A stretch of 64,000 nucleotides of DNA from Pseudomonas sp. GD03944. Lineage in GTDB: Bacteria > Pseudomonadota > Gammaproteobacteria > Pseudomonadales > Pseudomonadaceae. Below are positions 8,885 to 18,690 of the stretch, one piece after another. The notes beneath the pieces were generated by a model. That model had not been told where the DNA came from. It saw nothing but the letters and a program-made list of their open reading frames with translations, and made no database searches. The stretch lies in NCBI RefSeq assembly GCF_029839275.1, contig NZ_JAOCAH010000013.1, positions 1 through 64,000 of the forward strand, given 5' to 3'. A program made the position numbers and the translations under genes. Positions within the stretch are counted from its first letter, which is position 1, and each line of letters starts with the position of its first letter.

Positions 8885-9436
8885 ATGCTCGATGCCCTGC
8901 ATGACGAACGCCTTTCCCGTGACGCCGTGGGTGCCGTGCTGCGCCTGCTCGACGAAGCCCAGTCCTGCCTGCACCTCGACCAGGCGTCCGCCTGCCAGCA
9001 CCTGGCGCAGGCCCTGGCGATCCTGCGCCAGGAACCGCACCCGACGCGCGCCCAGGGTGGCCTGGCCGGCTGGCAACGCCGGCGCCTCACCGACTTCATC
9101 GATGACCACCTTAGCAACCCGATCCGCACCACCCAACTGGCCGCCGCCCTGGGCCTGAGCGTCAGCCACTTTTCCCATGCCTTCAAACAGAGCTTCGGGG
9201 TCACGCCGCTGGTGTACATCGCCCAACGGCGCATCGACTCGGCCCGCCAGGCGATGCTCGACAGCCGCCTGTCGCTGACCGAAATCGCCCACAGCCACGG
9301 CTTCTGCGACCAGTCCCACTTCAGCCGCACCTTCCGCCGCGAGACCGGCGTGACACCACAAACCTGGCGCCGCCTGCGCGGCCTGGAGCCGGCCACCGCG
9401 CAGCCGGCGGCCAACGACCTGTCCCGCCCGGCCTGA
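8885..9436 (+). CDS. short AraC-family transcriptional regulator
   Basis: A 183-residue protein. Residues 1-70 are a helical segment with no recognisable ligand-binding domain. Residues 75-172 are a complete AraC/XylS double helix-turn-helix (TTQLAAALGLSVSHFSHAFK, then LTEIAHSHGFCDQSHFSRTF and GVTPQTWRR). GAGAGAAG precedes the ATG. It lies between a two-component system and putA. In P. aeruginosa an AraC-type activator, PruR, is encoded close to putA, so a role in proline use is possible, but the short form and the kinase upstream leave this open. Confidence 0.85.
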   Translation: MLDALHDERLSRDAVGAVLRLLDEAQSCLHLDQASACQHLAQALAILRQEPHPTRAQGGLAGWQRRRLTDFIDDHLSNPIRTTQLAAALGLSVSHFSHAFKQSFGVTPLVYIAQRRIDSARQAMLDSRLSLTEIAHSHGFCDQSHFSRTFRRETGVTPQTWRRLRGLEPATAQPAANDLSRPA

Positions 9437-9897
9437 CGCCCCGCTACCGACCGCCGCCCCACCGGGTATTTATTGCGCCTGTCGGGCAGCAACCCGGGAG
9501 CTGTGCCATAACGTAAGGAGCGACCTGCTCCGTGCGGCGGACCAAAACCTGAAACGACAGCAGCCGGGTACGGGTCTACCGTGGGCGGAACGGAACGCTG
9601 AGCGACAGGCTGCCCCTGCAAAAGGTTGCACCTAGAACGCGCTACCATCGAACAAAGGTGCAACCATAATCAGACACAGCTGAACGAGCGTTCCAGTCCA
9701 TGTGAACAGGGTTAAGGCGCCAGCAAACCGACACTTTCTGCGGGCTGAATCTCCGACCTGACGGCCCTCCAGGAACCGTTCATCGAGAGGCCGGGGTGAA
9801 TCGATATCGACAAGGTTGCACCTGGTTGCACCCACCCACCGACAGGTTTACTCTCTCGCCACTTTTTCTGCGGTACACCAGATAACAGGACCCCCTC
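9437..9897 (+). promoter_or_regulatory. putA control region with four GTTGCA operators
   Basis: This 461-base gap holds no gene. It contains four copies of GTTGCA, the consensus known for the E. coli PutA ribbon-helix-helix operator: 9625-9630 (+), 9659-9664 (reverse, TGCAAC), 9815-9820 (+) and 9825-9830 (+). The first two form an inverted GGTTGCACC / GGTGCAACC pair. The last two lie exactly 10 bp apart, on one face of the helix, and 68 bp before the putA start. Autorepression by PutA when proline is absent is established in enterics and P. putida. That these are the operators here is inferred from the motif. Confidence 0.75.
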
Positions 9898-12800
9898 ATG
9901 GCCACTACCACTCTTGGCGTAAAGCTCGACGACGCAACCCGTGAACGCCTCAAGCAGGCCGCGCAGTCGCTCGACCGCACCCCGCACTGGCTGATCAAGC
10001 AAGCGATCTTCAACTACCTGGAGCAGGTCGAAGGCGGTCTGACCCCGCCGGAGATGTCCGGTCTTGCAGCCGCAGCGGGCGAAGAGTCGGTAGAAGGGCT
10101 GAGCGAGCAGGGCCTGCAGGTCTTCCTCGATTTCGCCGAAAGCATCCTGCCGCAATCGGTGCTGCGCGCCGCCATCACCTCGGCCTACCGCCGTCCGGAA
10201 ACCGACGCCGTGCCGATGCTGCTGGAGCAGGCCCGCCTGCCCAAGGACAAGGCCGACGCCAGCACCAAGCTGGCCATGAGCATTGCCGAGAAGCTGCGCA
10301 ACCAGAAGAGCGCCGGCGGCCGCCAGGGCCTGGTGCAGGGCCTGCTGCAGGAATTCTCCCTGTCGTCCCAGGAAGGCGTGGCGCTGATGTGCCTGGCCGA
10401 AGCGCTGCTGCGCATCCCGGACAAGGCCACCCGCGACGCCCTGATCCGCGACAAGATCGCCAACGGCAACTGGAGCCAGCACCTGGGCCAGAGCCCGTCG
10501 ATGTTCGTCAACGCGGCCTCCTGGGGCCTGCTGATCACCGGCAAGCTGGTGTCCACCCATAACGAAGCCGGCCTGTCCAATTCGCTCAACCGCATCATCG
10601 GCAAGGGCGGCGAGCCGCTGATCCGCAAGGGCGTGGACATGTCCATGCGCCTGATGGGCGAGCAGTTCGTCACCGGCGAAACCATCGCCGAGGCCCTGGC
10701 CAACGCCAGCGCCATGGAGAGCAAGGGCTTCCGCTATTCCTACGACATGCTCGGTGAAGCGGCGCTGACCGACGAAGACGCCAAGCGCTACCTGGCGTCC
10801 TACGAGCAGGCCATCCACGCCATCGGCAAGGCCTCCCACGGCCGCGGCATCTACGAAGGCCCGGGCATCTCGATCAAGCTGTCGGCCCTGCACCCGCGCT
10901 ACAGCCGCGCCCAGTACGACCGCGTGATGGACGAGCTGTACCCGATCCTCCTGGGCCTGACCCAGATGGCCAAGCAGTACGACATCGGCCTGAACATCGA
11001 CGCCGAGGAAGCCGACCGCCTGGAGCTGTCCCTGGACCTGCTCGAGCGCCTGTGCTTCGACCCGTCGCTGGCCGGCTGGAACGGTATCGGTTTCGTCATC
11101 CAGGCCTACCAGAAGCGCTGCCCGTACGTGATCGACTACGTCATCGACCTGGCCAAGCGCAGCCGTCACCGCCTGATGATCCGCCTGGTGAAGGGCGCCT
11201 ACTGGGACAGCGAGATCAAGCTGGCCCAGGTCAACGGCCTGGAAGGCTACCCGGTCTACACCCGCAAGCCGTACACCGACGTTTCCTACATCGCCTGCGC
11301 CCGCAAGCTGCTGGCCGTGCCGGAAGCCATCTACCCGCAGTTCGCCACGCACAACGCCCACAGCCTGTCGGCCATCTACCACCTGGCCGGGCAGAACTAC
11401 TACCCGGGCCAGTACGAGTTCCAGTGCCTGCACGGCATGGGCGAGCCGCTGTACGAGCAGGTCGTGGGCAAGGTCGCCGACGGCAAGCTGAACCGTCCGT
11501 GCCGCATCTACGCACCGGTCGGCAGCCATGAAACCCTGCTGGCCTACCTGGTGCGTCGCCTGCTGGAAAACGGCGCCAACACCTCGTTCGTCAACCGCAT
11601 CGCCGACCACAGCATCTCGATCAAGGACCTGGTCCTGGACCCGGTGCAGCAGATCGAGCAGATGGCCGCCCAGGAAGGCACCGTCGGCCTGCCGCACCCG
11701 CGCATCCCGCTGCCGCGTGCCCTGTACGGCGAGGCCCGCCTGAACTCCGAAGGCATCGACCTGGCCAACGAACACCGCCTGGGCTCGCTGTCCTCCGCCC
11801 TGCTGACCAGCACCAACACCGCCTACGTGGCCCAGCCGATCCTCGGCTGCGACACCCCGGCACCGGGTGCGACCGAAACCCTGAAGAACCCGGCCGATCA
11901 CCGCGACATCGTCGGTCACGTCAGCGAAGCCAGCGAAGCGGATATCAAGAGCGCGATCCTCTGTGCCCTGTCCAGCGGGCAGATCTGGCAGTCCACCGTG
12001 GCCGCCGAGCGCGCCGCCGTGCTGGACCGCGCCGCCGACCAGATGGAAGCGGAAATGCAGCAGCTCATGGGCCTGCTGGTCCGTGAAGCGGGCAAGAGCT
12101 TCGCCAACGCCATCTCCGAAGTGCGCGAGGCCGTGGACTTCCTGCGTTACTACGCGGCCCAGGCGCGCAACCACTTCGCCAATGACACCCACCGCCCGCT
12201 GGGTCCGGTGGTGTGCATCAGCCCGTGGAACTTCCCGCTGGCGATCTTCAGTGGCCAGGTCGCCGCTGCGCTGGCCGCCGGTAACACCGTGCTGGCCAAG
12301 CCGGCCGAGCAGACCCCGCTGATCGCCGCCCAGGCCGTGCGCATCCTGCTCGAAGCCGGTGTGCCGGGCGGCGCCGTGCAACTGCTGCCGGGCCGTGGCG
12401 AAACCGTCGGCGCGCGCCTGATCGCCGACGAGCGCGTGCGTGGCGTGATGTTCACCGGCTCCACCGAAGTGGCCGGCATCATCCAGCGCAACATCGCCGG
12501 TCGTCTCGATGCCCAGGGCCGCACCATCCCGCTGATCGCCGAAACCGGCGGCCTGAACACCATGATCGTCGACTCCTCGGCCCTCACCGAGCAGGTGGTG
12601 GTGGACGTGATCTCCTCGGCCTTCGACAGCGCCGGTCAGCGCTGCTCGGCCCTGCGCGTGCTGTGCGTGCAGGAAGACGTGGCCGACCGCGTGATCACCA
12701 TGCTCAAGGGCGCCATGGCCGAATACACCCTGGGCAACCCGGAGCGCCTGAGCACCGACATCGGCCCAGTGATCGACGCCGAAGCCAAGGCTGGCATCGA

Positions 12801-13845
12801 GCAGCACATCGAGAAGATGCGCGAGAAAGGCCGCAAGGTGTTCCAGACCGCCCGCGCCAATGGCGAGGACATCAAGCGCGGCACCTTCGTGATGCCGACC
12901 CTGATCGAGCTGGACAGCTTCGACGAGCTGCAGCGCGAAGTCTTCGGCCCGGTGCTGCACGTGGTGCGCTACCAGCGCGCCGACCTAGGCAACCTGCTAG
13001 AGCAGATCAATGCCAGCGGCTACGGCCTGACCCTCGGCGTGCACACCCGCATCGACGAGACCATCGCCCAGGTGGTGAGCAGCGCCAAGGTCGGCAACCT
13101 CTACGTCAACCGCAACATGGTCGGCGCCGTGGTCGGCGTGCAGCCGTTCGGCGGTGAAGGCCTGTCGGGCACCGGCCCGAAAGCCGGCGGCCCGCTGTAC
13201 ATGTACCGCCTGCTGTCGACCCGTCCGCAGGACGCGGTGGCCAAGCAGCTGAACCAGGAAACCCCGGAAAGCGAAGCCCAGCGCCCGGCGCCGCAGCAGA
13301 AGGCCTTCCAGGCGCTGAATGAGTGGCTGACCCAGCACGAACCAGCCCTGGCCGAGCTGAGTGCCCAATACGGCGCCCAGGCCCAGAGCGGCGTCACCCA
13401 GATGCTGGCCGGCCCGACTGGCGAGCGCAACAGCTACACCCTGTTGCCACGCGAGCACGTGCTGTGCCTGGCCGACGACCGCCATGACCTGCTGACCCAG
13501 CTGGCCGCCGCCCTCGCGGTGGGCAGCCAGGTGCTGTGGCAGGAGCAGGAGGTCACCCGCGAGCTGTTCAAGGCCCTGCCCAAGGACGTGCAGGCGCGCA
13601 TCCAGTGGGTCAGCGACTGGGGCACCAGCGAGGCGGCGTTCGACGCCATCCTGCACCACGGTGATTCCGACCAGCTGCGTGCGGTCTGCCAACTGGCGGC
13701 CAAGCGTCCTGGCGCGATCGTCGGTGTCCACGGCCTGAACAAGGGCGAGACCGACATCCCGCTGGAGCGCCTGCTGATCGAACACGCCCTGAGCGTCAAC
13801 ACCGCGGCCGCCGGCGGCAACGCCAGCCTGATGACCATCGGCTGA
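9898..13845 (+). CDS. putA: trifunctional proline utilisation protein PutA
   Basis: A 1315-residue protein, close to the E. coli length of 1320. Residues 1-47 are the ribbon-helix-helix DNA-binding domain (TTLGVKLDDATRERLKQAA). FAD-dependent proline dehydrogenase follows (to about 570), then NAD-dependent delta1-pyrroline-5-carboxylate dehydrogenase with catalytic Glu882 (ETGG) and Cys916 (GQRCSAL), and a C-terminal ALDH-like fold. It oxidises proline to glutamate at the membrane surface, channelling the intermediate, and represses its own gene in the absence of proline. The GTTGCA sites upstream match that role. No putP transporter is adjacent in this window. GGACCCCCTC lies before the ATG. 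Confidence 0.98.
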   Translation: MATTTLGVKLDDATRERLKQAAQSLDRTPHWLIKQAIFNYLEQVEGGLTPPEMSGLAAAAGEESVEGLSEQGLQVFLDFAESILPQSVLRAAITSAYRRPETDAVPMLLEQARLPKDKADASTKLAMSIAEKLRNQKSAGGRQGLVQGLLQEFSLSSQEGVALMCLAEALLRIPDKATRDALIRDKIANGNWSQHLGQSPSMFVNAASWGLLITGKLVSTHNEAGLSNSLNRIIGKGGEPLIRKGVDMSMRLMGEQFVTGETIAEALANASAMESKGFRYSYDMLGEAALTDEDAKRYLASYEQAIHAIGKASHGRGIYEGPGISIKLSALHPRYSRAQYDRVMDELYPILLGLTQMAKQYDIGLNIDAEEADRLELSLDLLERLCFDPSLAGWNGIGFVIQAYQKRCPYVIDYVIDLAKRSRHRLMIRLVKGAYWDSEIKLAQVNGLEGYPVYTRKPYTDVSYIACARKLLAVPEAIYPQFATHNAHSLSAIYHLAGQNYYPGQYEFQCLHGMGEPLYEQVVGKVADGKLNRPCRIYAPVGSHETLLAYLVRRLLENGANTSFVNRIADHSISIKDLVLDPVQQIEQMAAQEGTVGLPHPRIPLPRALYGEARLNSEGIDLANEHRLGSLSSALLTSTNTAYVAQPILGCDTPAPGATETLKNPADHRDIVGHVSEASEADIKSAILCALSSGQIWQSTVAAERAAVLDRAADQMEAEMQQLMGLLVREAGKSFANAISEVREAVDFLRYYAAQARNHFANDTHRPLGPVVCISPWNFPLAIFSGQVAAALAAGNTVLAKPAEQTPLIAAQAVRILLEAGVPGGAVQLLPGRGETVGARLIADERVRGVMFTGSTEVAGIIQRNIAGRLDAQGRTIPLIAETGGLNTMIVDSSALTEQVVVDVISSAFDSAGQRCSALRVLCVQEDVADRVITMLKGAMAEYTLGNPERLSTDIGPVIDAEAKAGIEQHIEKMREKGRKVFQTARANGEDIKRGTFVMPTLIELDSFDELQREVFGPVLHVVRYQRADLGNLLEQINASGYGLTLGVHTRIDETIAQVVSSAKVGNLYVNRNMVGAVVGVQPFGGEGLSGTGPKAGGPLYMYRLLSTRPQDAVAKQLNQETPESEAQRPAPQQKAFQALNEWLTQHEPALAELSAQYGAQAQSGVTQMLAGPTGERNSYTLLPREHVLCLADDRHDLLTQLAAALAVGSQVLWQEQEVTRELFKALPKDVQARIQWVSDWGTSEAAFDAILHHGDSDQLRAVCQLAAKRPGAIVGVHGLNKGETDIPLERLLIEHALSVNTAAAGGNASLMTIG

Positions 13846-13854
13846 CCGCACCCG

Positions 13855-13879
13855 CCAGGCGCTCCCCGCGAGCGCCTGG
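13855..13879 (+). terminator. stem-loop after putA
   Basis: A perfect 9-bp stem, CCAGGCGCT / AGCGCCTGG, with a 7-base GC-rich loop lies 9 bases after the putA stop. It lacks a T-run; an intrinsic terminator follows 170 bases later. Confidence 0.4.
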
Positions 13880-14050
13880 CACGGCCGTCACCGCCTTGCC
13901 GGGCGGCGCCGGTCACGCACGGTACACCGCTGAAAAACGGGGGCTCACCCGCCCGGTACCGCGCGCTTTCCTCCTGCACAATCGTGCCGCACCCGCTTAC
14001 CCGGTGGGTGCAGGAACGGGCCACCCGCCCCGACCACCCCAAACGAAAAA

Positions 14051-14076
14051 GGCCCGTCATACGACGGGCCTTTTTT
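14051..14076. terminator. bidirectional intrinsic terminator between putA and ttgC
   Basis: GGCCCGTC / GACGGGCC forms an 8-bp stem with an ATAC loop, flanked by a run of A on the left and TTTTTT on the right. It can terminate the convergent transcripts of putA and of the ttgABC operon. Confidence 0.85.
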
Positions 14077-14096
14077 ATTGCGGTACGACAGCCAAA

Positions 14097-15536
14097 TCAG
14101 CTCGGCGGCGGGGTCGCGGTCTGCTCGTTCCAGCCGCCACCCATGGCCTTGTACAGATTGACCTCGCTGGTCAGCTGGTTGAGGCGATCGCCGATCAGTT
14201 GCTGGCGGGCGCTGAACAGCTGGCGCTGGGCATCGAGCAGGGTCAGGTAGCTGTCCACGCCGGTGCGGAAGCGCCGTTCGGCCAGGCGGTAGTAGTCCTC
14301 GCTGGTGCGCACCAGGCTGCGCTGCGCGTCCAGCTGGTCTTCGTAGGTGGTGCGGGCGGCCAGGCCGTCCGCCACTTCCTGGAAGGCCACCTGGATGGCT
14401 TGCTCGTACTGGGCGACCTCGATGTTCTTCTGAATCTCGGCGTAGTCGAGATTGGCCCGCAGGCGGCCGGCGGTGAAGATCGGCAGGTTGATCTGCGGCT
14501 GGAACAGCCAGGTACCGGAACCGCCGTCGAACAGGCCCGACAGCTCGCTGCTGGCGGTGCCGGCGTTGGCGGTCAGGCTGATGTTGGGGAAGAACGCCGC
14601 ACGCGCCGCACCGATGCTGGCATTGGCGGCACGCAGCTGGTGCTCGGCCTGGAGCACGTCGGGACGGCGTTGCAGCAGGTCGGACGGCAGGCCGGCCGGG
14701 ACCTCGGCCAACATGTCGTCGTCGAGGCCTTCGCCAGCCGGCAATTGCGCTGGCACACCGCTGCCGAGCAGCAGGGTCAGGGCATTGCGGTCCTGGGCCA
14801 CCAGACGGGTGTACTGCGCCAGGCTGACCTGGGCACTTTCCACGGCAGTACGGGCCTGGCTCAGTGCCAGGGCGTCGGTCACCCCGACGTCAAAGCTGCG
14901 CTTGGTCAGCTCGTAGCTCTTCTCGTAGGTGTCGAGGGTTTCGCGGGTCAGTCGCAGCAGGGCTTCGTCGGCCTGCAGCGTCAGGTAGGCCGTGGCGACG
15001 TTGGCCACCAGGCTGATCTGCACACTGCGGCGCGCTTCTTCGCTGGCGAAGTACTGCTGCAGGGTCTGCTCGTTGAGGCTGCGCAGGCGACCGAAGAAGT
15101 CGATCTCCCAGGCGCTGGTGCCCACGGTGGCGCTGTACTGCCCGGTGGTGGTCGACGAGCCGGTCTGCGACAGGTCACCCGGCAGGCGCTGGCGGGTCGC
15201 GCCGCCGCCGGCCGAGATGCTCGGGAACAGTTCGGAGCGCTGGATGCGGTGCTGGGCGCGGAAGGCGTCGATGTTCAGCGCCGCGACACGCAGGTCACGG
15301 TTGTTCTGCAACGCCACCTCGACCAGTTGTTGCAGGGCCGGGTCGCGGAAGAATTCGCGCCAGCCCAGGTCGGCGGCAGTCGTCCCGGTCTGGGCGGCGG
15401 CATCGTTGCCGGTGTAGGCCTCGCCTTGCGGCCAGGCGCCGGCTACCGGCGCGTCGGGGCGCTGGTAGTCGGGGATCATGCTGCAGCCGCTGAGCACGAC
15501 GGCGGTCACAGCCAGGGTCAACAGGGACTGCTTCAC
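14097..15536 (-). CDS. ttgC: RND efflux outer-membrane channel TtgC/OprM
   Basis: A 479-residue outer-membrane lipoprotein of the OprM family. The signal peptide ends in lipobox LSGC (Cys18), followed by SMIPDYQRP, typical of OprM/TtgC. Two outer-membrane efflux (OEP) repeats make up the rest. The protein trimerises into a beta-barrel with a long periplasmic tunnel that docks on the MFP-RND pump. The start codon overlaps the end of ttgB by four bases, so translation is coupled. It is the last gene of ttgABC. Confidence 0.95.
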   Translation of the reverse strand: MKQSLLTLAVTAVVLSGCSMIPDYQRPDAPVAGAWPQGEAYTGNDAAAQTGTTAADLGWREFFRDPALQQLVEVALQNNRDLRVAALNIDAFRAQHRIQRSELFPSISAGGGATRQRLPGDLSQTGSSTTTGQYSATVGTSAWEIDFFGRLRSLNEQTLQQYFASEEARRSVQISLVANVATAYLTLQADEALLRLTRETLDTYEKSYELTKRSFDVGVTDALALSQARTAVESAQVSLAQYTRLVAQDRNALTLLLGSGVPAQLPAGEGLDDDMLAEVPAGLPSDLLQRRPDVLQAEHQLRAANASIGAARAAFFPNISLTANAGTASSELSGLFDGGSGTWLFQPQINLPIFTAGRLRANLDYAEIQKNIEVAQYEQAIQVAFQEVADGLAARTTYEDQLDAQRSLVRTSEDYYRLAERRFRTGVDSYLTLLDAQRQLFSARQQLIGDRLNQLTSEVNLYKAMGGGWNEQTATPPPS

Positions 15537-18500
15537 TGCAGCACCTCCTTCTCGGTTTCACCGGCCGGCTCGGCTTTCTTCTTCTCGAACAGCGAGCCAA
15601 CCAGCACGTAGAACAGTGGAATCCAGAAGATCGCCAGCACCAGGGCGCTGAGCATGCCACCGATCACCCCGGTGCCGATGGCGTGCTTGCTGCCCGCACC
15701 GGCACCGCTGGCGATGGCCAGCGGCAGTACGCCGAGGATGAACGCCAGCGAGGTCATGACGATCGGGCGCAGACGCATGCGGCAGGCTTCCAGCGCCGCG
15801 TCCGCCAGGCTCATGCCCTGCGCATACTGGGCCCTGGCGAACTCCACGATGAGAATCGCGTTACGCGCCGACAGGCCGATGGTCGTGAGCAACCCCACCT
15901 TGAAGAACACGTCGTTGGACAGGCCACGCATTTCGGTGAAGAACAGCGCACCGACGATGCCCAGCGGCACCACCAGCATCACCGCGAACGGAATCGACCA
16001 GCTCTCGTAGAGGGCGGCCAGGCAGAGGAACACCACGATCGCCGAGATCACGAACAGCGCCAGGGTCTGCGAACCGGCCAGGCGCTCCTCGTAGGACAGC
16101 CCCGTCCAGGCGTAGCCCACCCCTTCGGGCAACTGCGCCGCGATCTCCTCGACCGCAGCCATGGCGTCACCGGTGCTGTAGCCAGGGGCCGGGGCACCGA
16201 GGATCTCCGCCGCCGACACGCCGTTGTAGCGCGACAGCTTGGGCGGGCCGTAGGTCCACTCGCCACTGGCGAAGGCGCTGAACGGCACCATCTCTCCGGC
16301 GTCGTTGCGGATGTACCACTTCTTCAGGTCTTCCGGCCCCATGCGCGACTCGGGCGAGCCTTGCAGGTAGACCTTCTTCACCCGACCGCGGTCGATGAAG
16401 TCGTTGACGTAGCTGGCACCCCAGGAGATCGACAGCGTGCTGTTGATGTCAGCCAGGGACAGGCCCAGGGCACGGGCACGCTCGTCGTCGATCAGCAACT
16501 GATACTGCGGTTCGTCGCGCAGGCCGTTGGCCCGTACGCTGTCCAGCACCGGATGGGCGTTGGCCAGTTGCACGAACTTGTCGCGCGCCTCGTTGAGCAC
16601 CTGGTGGCCGACGCCGGCCTGGTCCTGCAGGAACAGGTTGAAGCCGGTGGCGTTCCCCATCTCCATCACCGCCGGCGGGGCGAAGGCGAACACCATCGCA
16701 TCACGGAAGCTGAAGAAGTGTTGCTGCGCACGCTGCGCCAACGCGGCCACGCCATTCTCGGCGCCCGGGCGATCGCCCCACGGCTTGAGCATGATGAACG
16801 CCATGCCCGAACTCTGGCCACGGCCGGCGAAGTTGAAGCCGGTTACGGTGAACACCGATTGCACCGCCTCGCCTTCGTCGTCGAGCAGGTACTGGCGCAT
16901 TTCGTCGACCACCGCCTGGGTCCGCTCGGCACTGGAGCCCGCCGGGGTCTGGACCTGGGCGAACAGCACGCCCTGGTCTTCCTCGGGGAGGAAGGCCGTG
17001 GGGATACGGCTGAACATCCACACCATGATGCCGACGATCACCAGGTACAACAGCAGGTACGGCATCTTGCGCTTGAGCATGCCGGCGACGCCGCGCTGGT
17101 AGGCGTTGTTGCCACGGTCGAAGGTGCGGTTGAACCAGCCGAAGAAGCCGCTCTTGGCCTCGTGGTGGTCGCCGTCGATCGGCTTGAGCAAGGTGGCGCA
17201 CAGCGCCGGCGTGAAGATCAGCGCCACCAGCACAGACAGCACCATGGCCGAGACGATGGTGATGGAGAACTGTTTGTAGATCACCCCGGTGGAGCCACCG
17301 AAGAAGGCCATCGGCAGGAACACCGCCGACAGCACCAGGCCGATACCGACCAGGGCGCCCTGGATCTGGCCCATGGACTTGCGCGTCGCCTCCTTGGGCG
17401 ACAGGCCATCCTCGCGCATCACCCGCTCGACGTTCTCCACCACCACGATGGCGTCGTCCACCAGCAGGCCGATGGCCAGGACCATGGCGAACATCGTCAG
17501 GGTGTTGATCGAGAAGCCGAACGCCGCCAGCACCCCGAACGTACCGAGCAGTACCACCGGCACCGCCAATGTGGGAATGATGGTGGCGCGCAGGTTCTGC
17601 AGGAACAGGAACATCACCAGGAACACCAGCACGATCGCCTCGAACAGGGTCATTACCACCCCTTCGATGGACGACGAGATCACCGGCGTGGTGTCGTACG
17701 GGAAGACCACTTCCATGCCCGCCGGGAAGAACGGTTCCAGGTTGGCAATGGTTTCGCGCACCGCCTTGGCGGTGTCCAGGGCGTTGGCACCGGTGGCCAG
17801 GCGAATCGCCAGACCGGACGCCGGCAGACCGTTGAACTGGGCGTTGATGGCGTAGTTCTCGCCCCCCAGTTCGACCTTGGCGACGTCGCTCAGGCGGACC
17901 TGGGACCCGTCACGCTCGACCTTGAGCAGGATGTTGCGGAACTCTTCCGGCGTCTGCAGGCGGGTCTTGCCGATGATGGTGGCGTTGAGCTGGTTGCCCG
18001 GTGCCGCCGGCAGGCCGCCGAACTGGCCCGAGGAAATCTGCACGTTCTGCGCCTGGATGGCGCCGCGCACATCGACCGGGGTCAGCTGGAAGCTGTTGAG
18101 CTTGGCCGGGTCGAGCCAGATACGCATGGCGTACTGCGCACCGAACACCTGGAAGTCGCCCACGCCCTTGGTCCGCGAGATCGGGTCCTGCAGGTTGGAA
18201 ACGATGTAGTTGGACAGGTCCTCGCGGGTCATGCTGCCGTTCTTGGAAACGACGCCGATGACCAGCAGGAAGTTGCGCACCGATTTGGTCACGCGGATGC
18301 CCTGCTGCTGCACTTCCTGCGGCAACATCGGGGTGGCCAGCTGCAGCTTGTTCTGCACCTGGACCTGGGCGATGTCCGGATTGACCCCCTGTTCGAAGGT
18401 CACGATGATTTCCATGCTGCCGTCGGAGTTGCTCGACGAGCTGACATAGCGCAGGCCGTCCAGGCCGTTGAGCTGCTGCTCGATGACCTGCACCACGGTG

Positions 18501-18676
18501 TCCTGCACGGTCTGCGCCGAAGCCCCCGGGTAGCTGACCTGAATGGCAACGGCCGGTGGCGCGATGCTCGGGTACTGGTTGATCGGCAACTTGAGGATGG
18601 ACAGGCCACCCGCGAGCATGATCACCAGCGCGATCACCCAGGCGAAGATCGGCCGGTCGATAAAGAATTTTGACAT
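15533..18676 (-). CDS. ttgB: RND multidrug efflux transporter TtgB/MexB
   Basis: A 1047-residue inner-membrane proton/drug antiporter, the usual HAE-1 length. The N-terminus (MSKFFIDRPIFAWVIALVIM) is characteristic, as are the large periplasmic loops between helices 1-2 and 7-8 and the helix-4 proton-relay DD in LLVDDAIVVVENVERVM. The closest known homologues by recognition are TtgB, EmhB and MexB, which export hydrophobic drugs and solvents. The substrate range of this one is not readable from sequence. It follows ttgA by 14 bases and overlaps ttgC. Confidence 0.97.
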   Translation of the reverse strand: MSKFFIDRPIFAWVIALVIMLAGGLSILKLPINQYPSIAPPAVAIQVSYPGASAQTVQDTVVQVIEQQLNGLDGLRYVSSSSNSDGSMEIIVTFEQGVNPDIAQVQVQNKLQLATPMLPQEVQQQGIRVTKSVRNFLLVIGVVSKNGSMTREDLSNYIVSNLQDPISRTKGVGDFQVFGAQYAMRIWLDPAKLNSFQLTPVDVRGAIQAQNVQISSGQFGGLPAAPGNQLNATIIGKTRLQTPEEFRNILLKVERDGSQVRLSDVAKVELGGENYAINAQFNGLPASGLAIRLATGANALDTAKAVRETIANLEPFFPAGMEVVFPYDTTPVISSSIEGVVMTLFEAIVLVFLVMFLFLQNLRATIIPTLAVPVVLLGTFGVLAAFGFSINTLTMFAMVLAIGLLVDDAIVVVENVERVMREDGLSPKEATRKSMGQIQGALVGIGLVLSAVFLPMAFFGGSTGVIYKQFSITIVSAMVLSVLVALIFTPALCATLLKPIDGDHHEAKSGFFGWFNRTFDRGNNAYQRGVAGMLKRKMPYLLLYLVIVGIMVWMFSRIPTAFLPEEDQGVLFAQVQTPAGSSAERTQAVVDEMRQYLLDDEGEAVQSVFTVTGFNFAGRGQSSGMAFIMLKPWGDRPGAENGVAALAQRAQQHFFSFRDAMVFAFAPPAVMEMGNATGFNLFLQDQAGVGHQVLNEARDKFVQLANAHPVLDSVRANGLRDEPQYQLLIDDERARALGLSLADINSTLSISWGASYVNDFIDRGRVKKVYLQGSPESRMGPEDLKKWYIRNDAGEMVPFSAFASGEWTYGPPKLSRYNGVSAAEILGAPAPGYSTGDAMAAVEEIAAQLPEGVGYAWTGLSYEERLAGSQTLALFVISAIVVFLCLAALYESWSIPFAVMLVVPLGIVGALFFTEMRGLSNDVFFKVGLLTTIGLSARNAILIVEFARAQYAQGMSLADAALEACRMRLRPIVMTSLAFILGVLPLAIASGAGAGSKHAIGTGVIGGMLSALVLAIFWIPLFYVLVGSLFEKKKAEPAGETEKEVLQ

Positions 18677-18690
18677 TCAGCGATTCTCCG

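Noticed and set aside
9712..12960. A 1082-codon open frame antisense to putA
   Set aside because: The composition is dominated by shadow codons of a high-GC gene (Gly, Ala, His, Gln, Val rich), no domain is recognisable, and putA is certain on the other strand.
15683..18673. A 996-codon open frame antisense to ttgB
   Set aside because: Same high-GC shadow effect: His/Gln/Arg/Asp-rich with no fold-like pattern; ttgB covers it fully.
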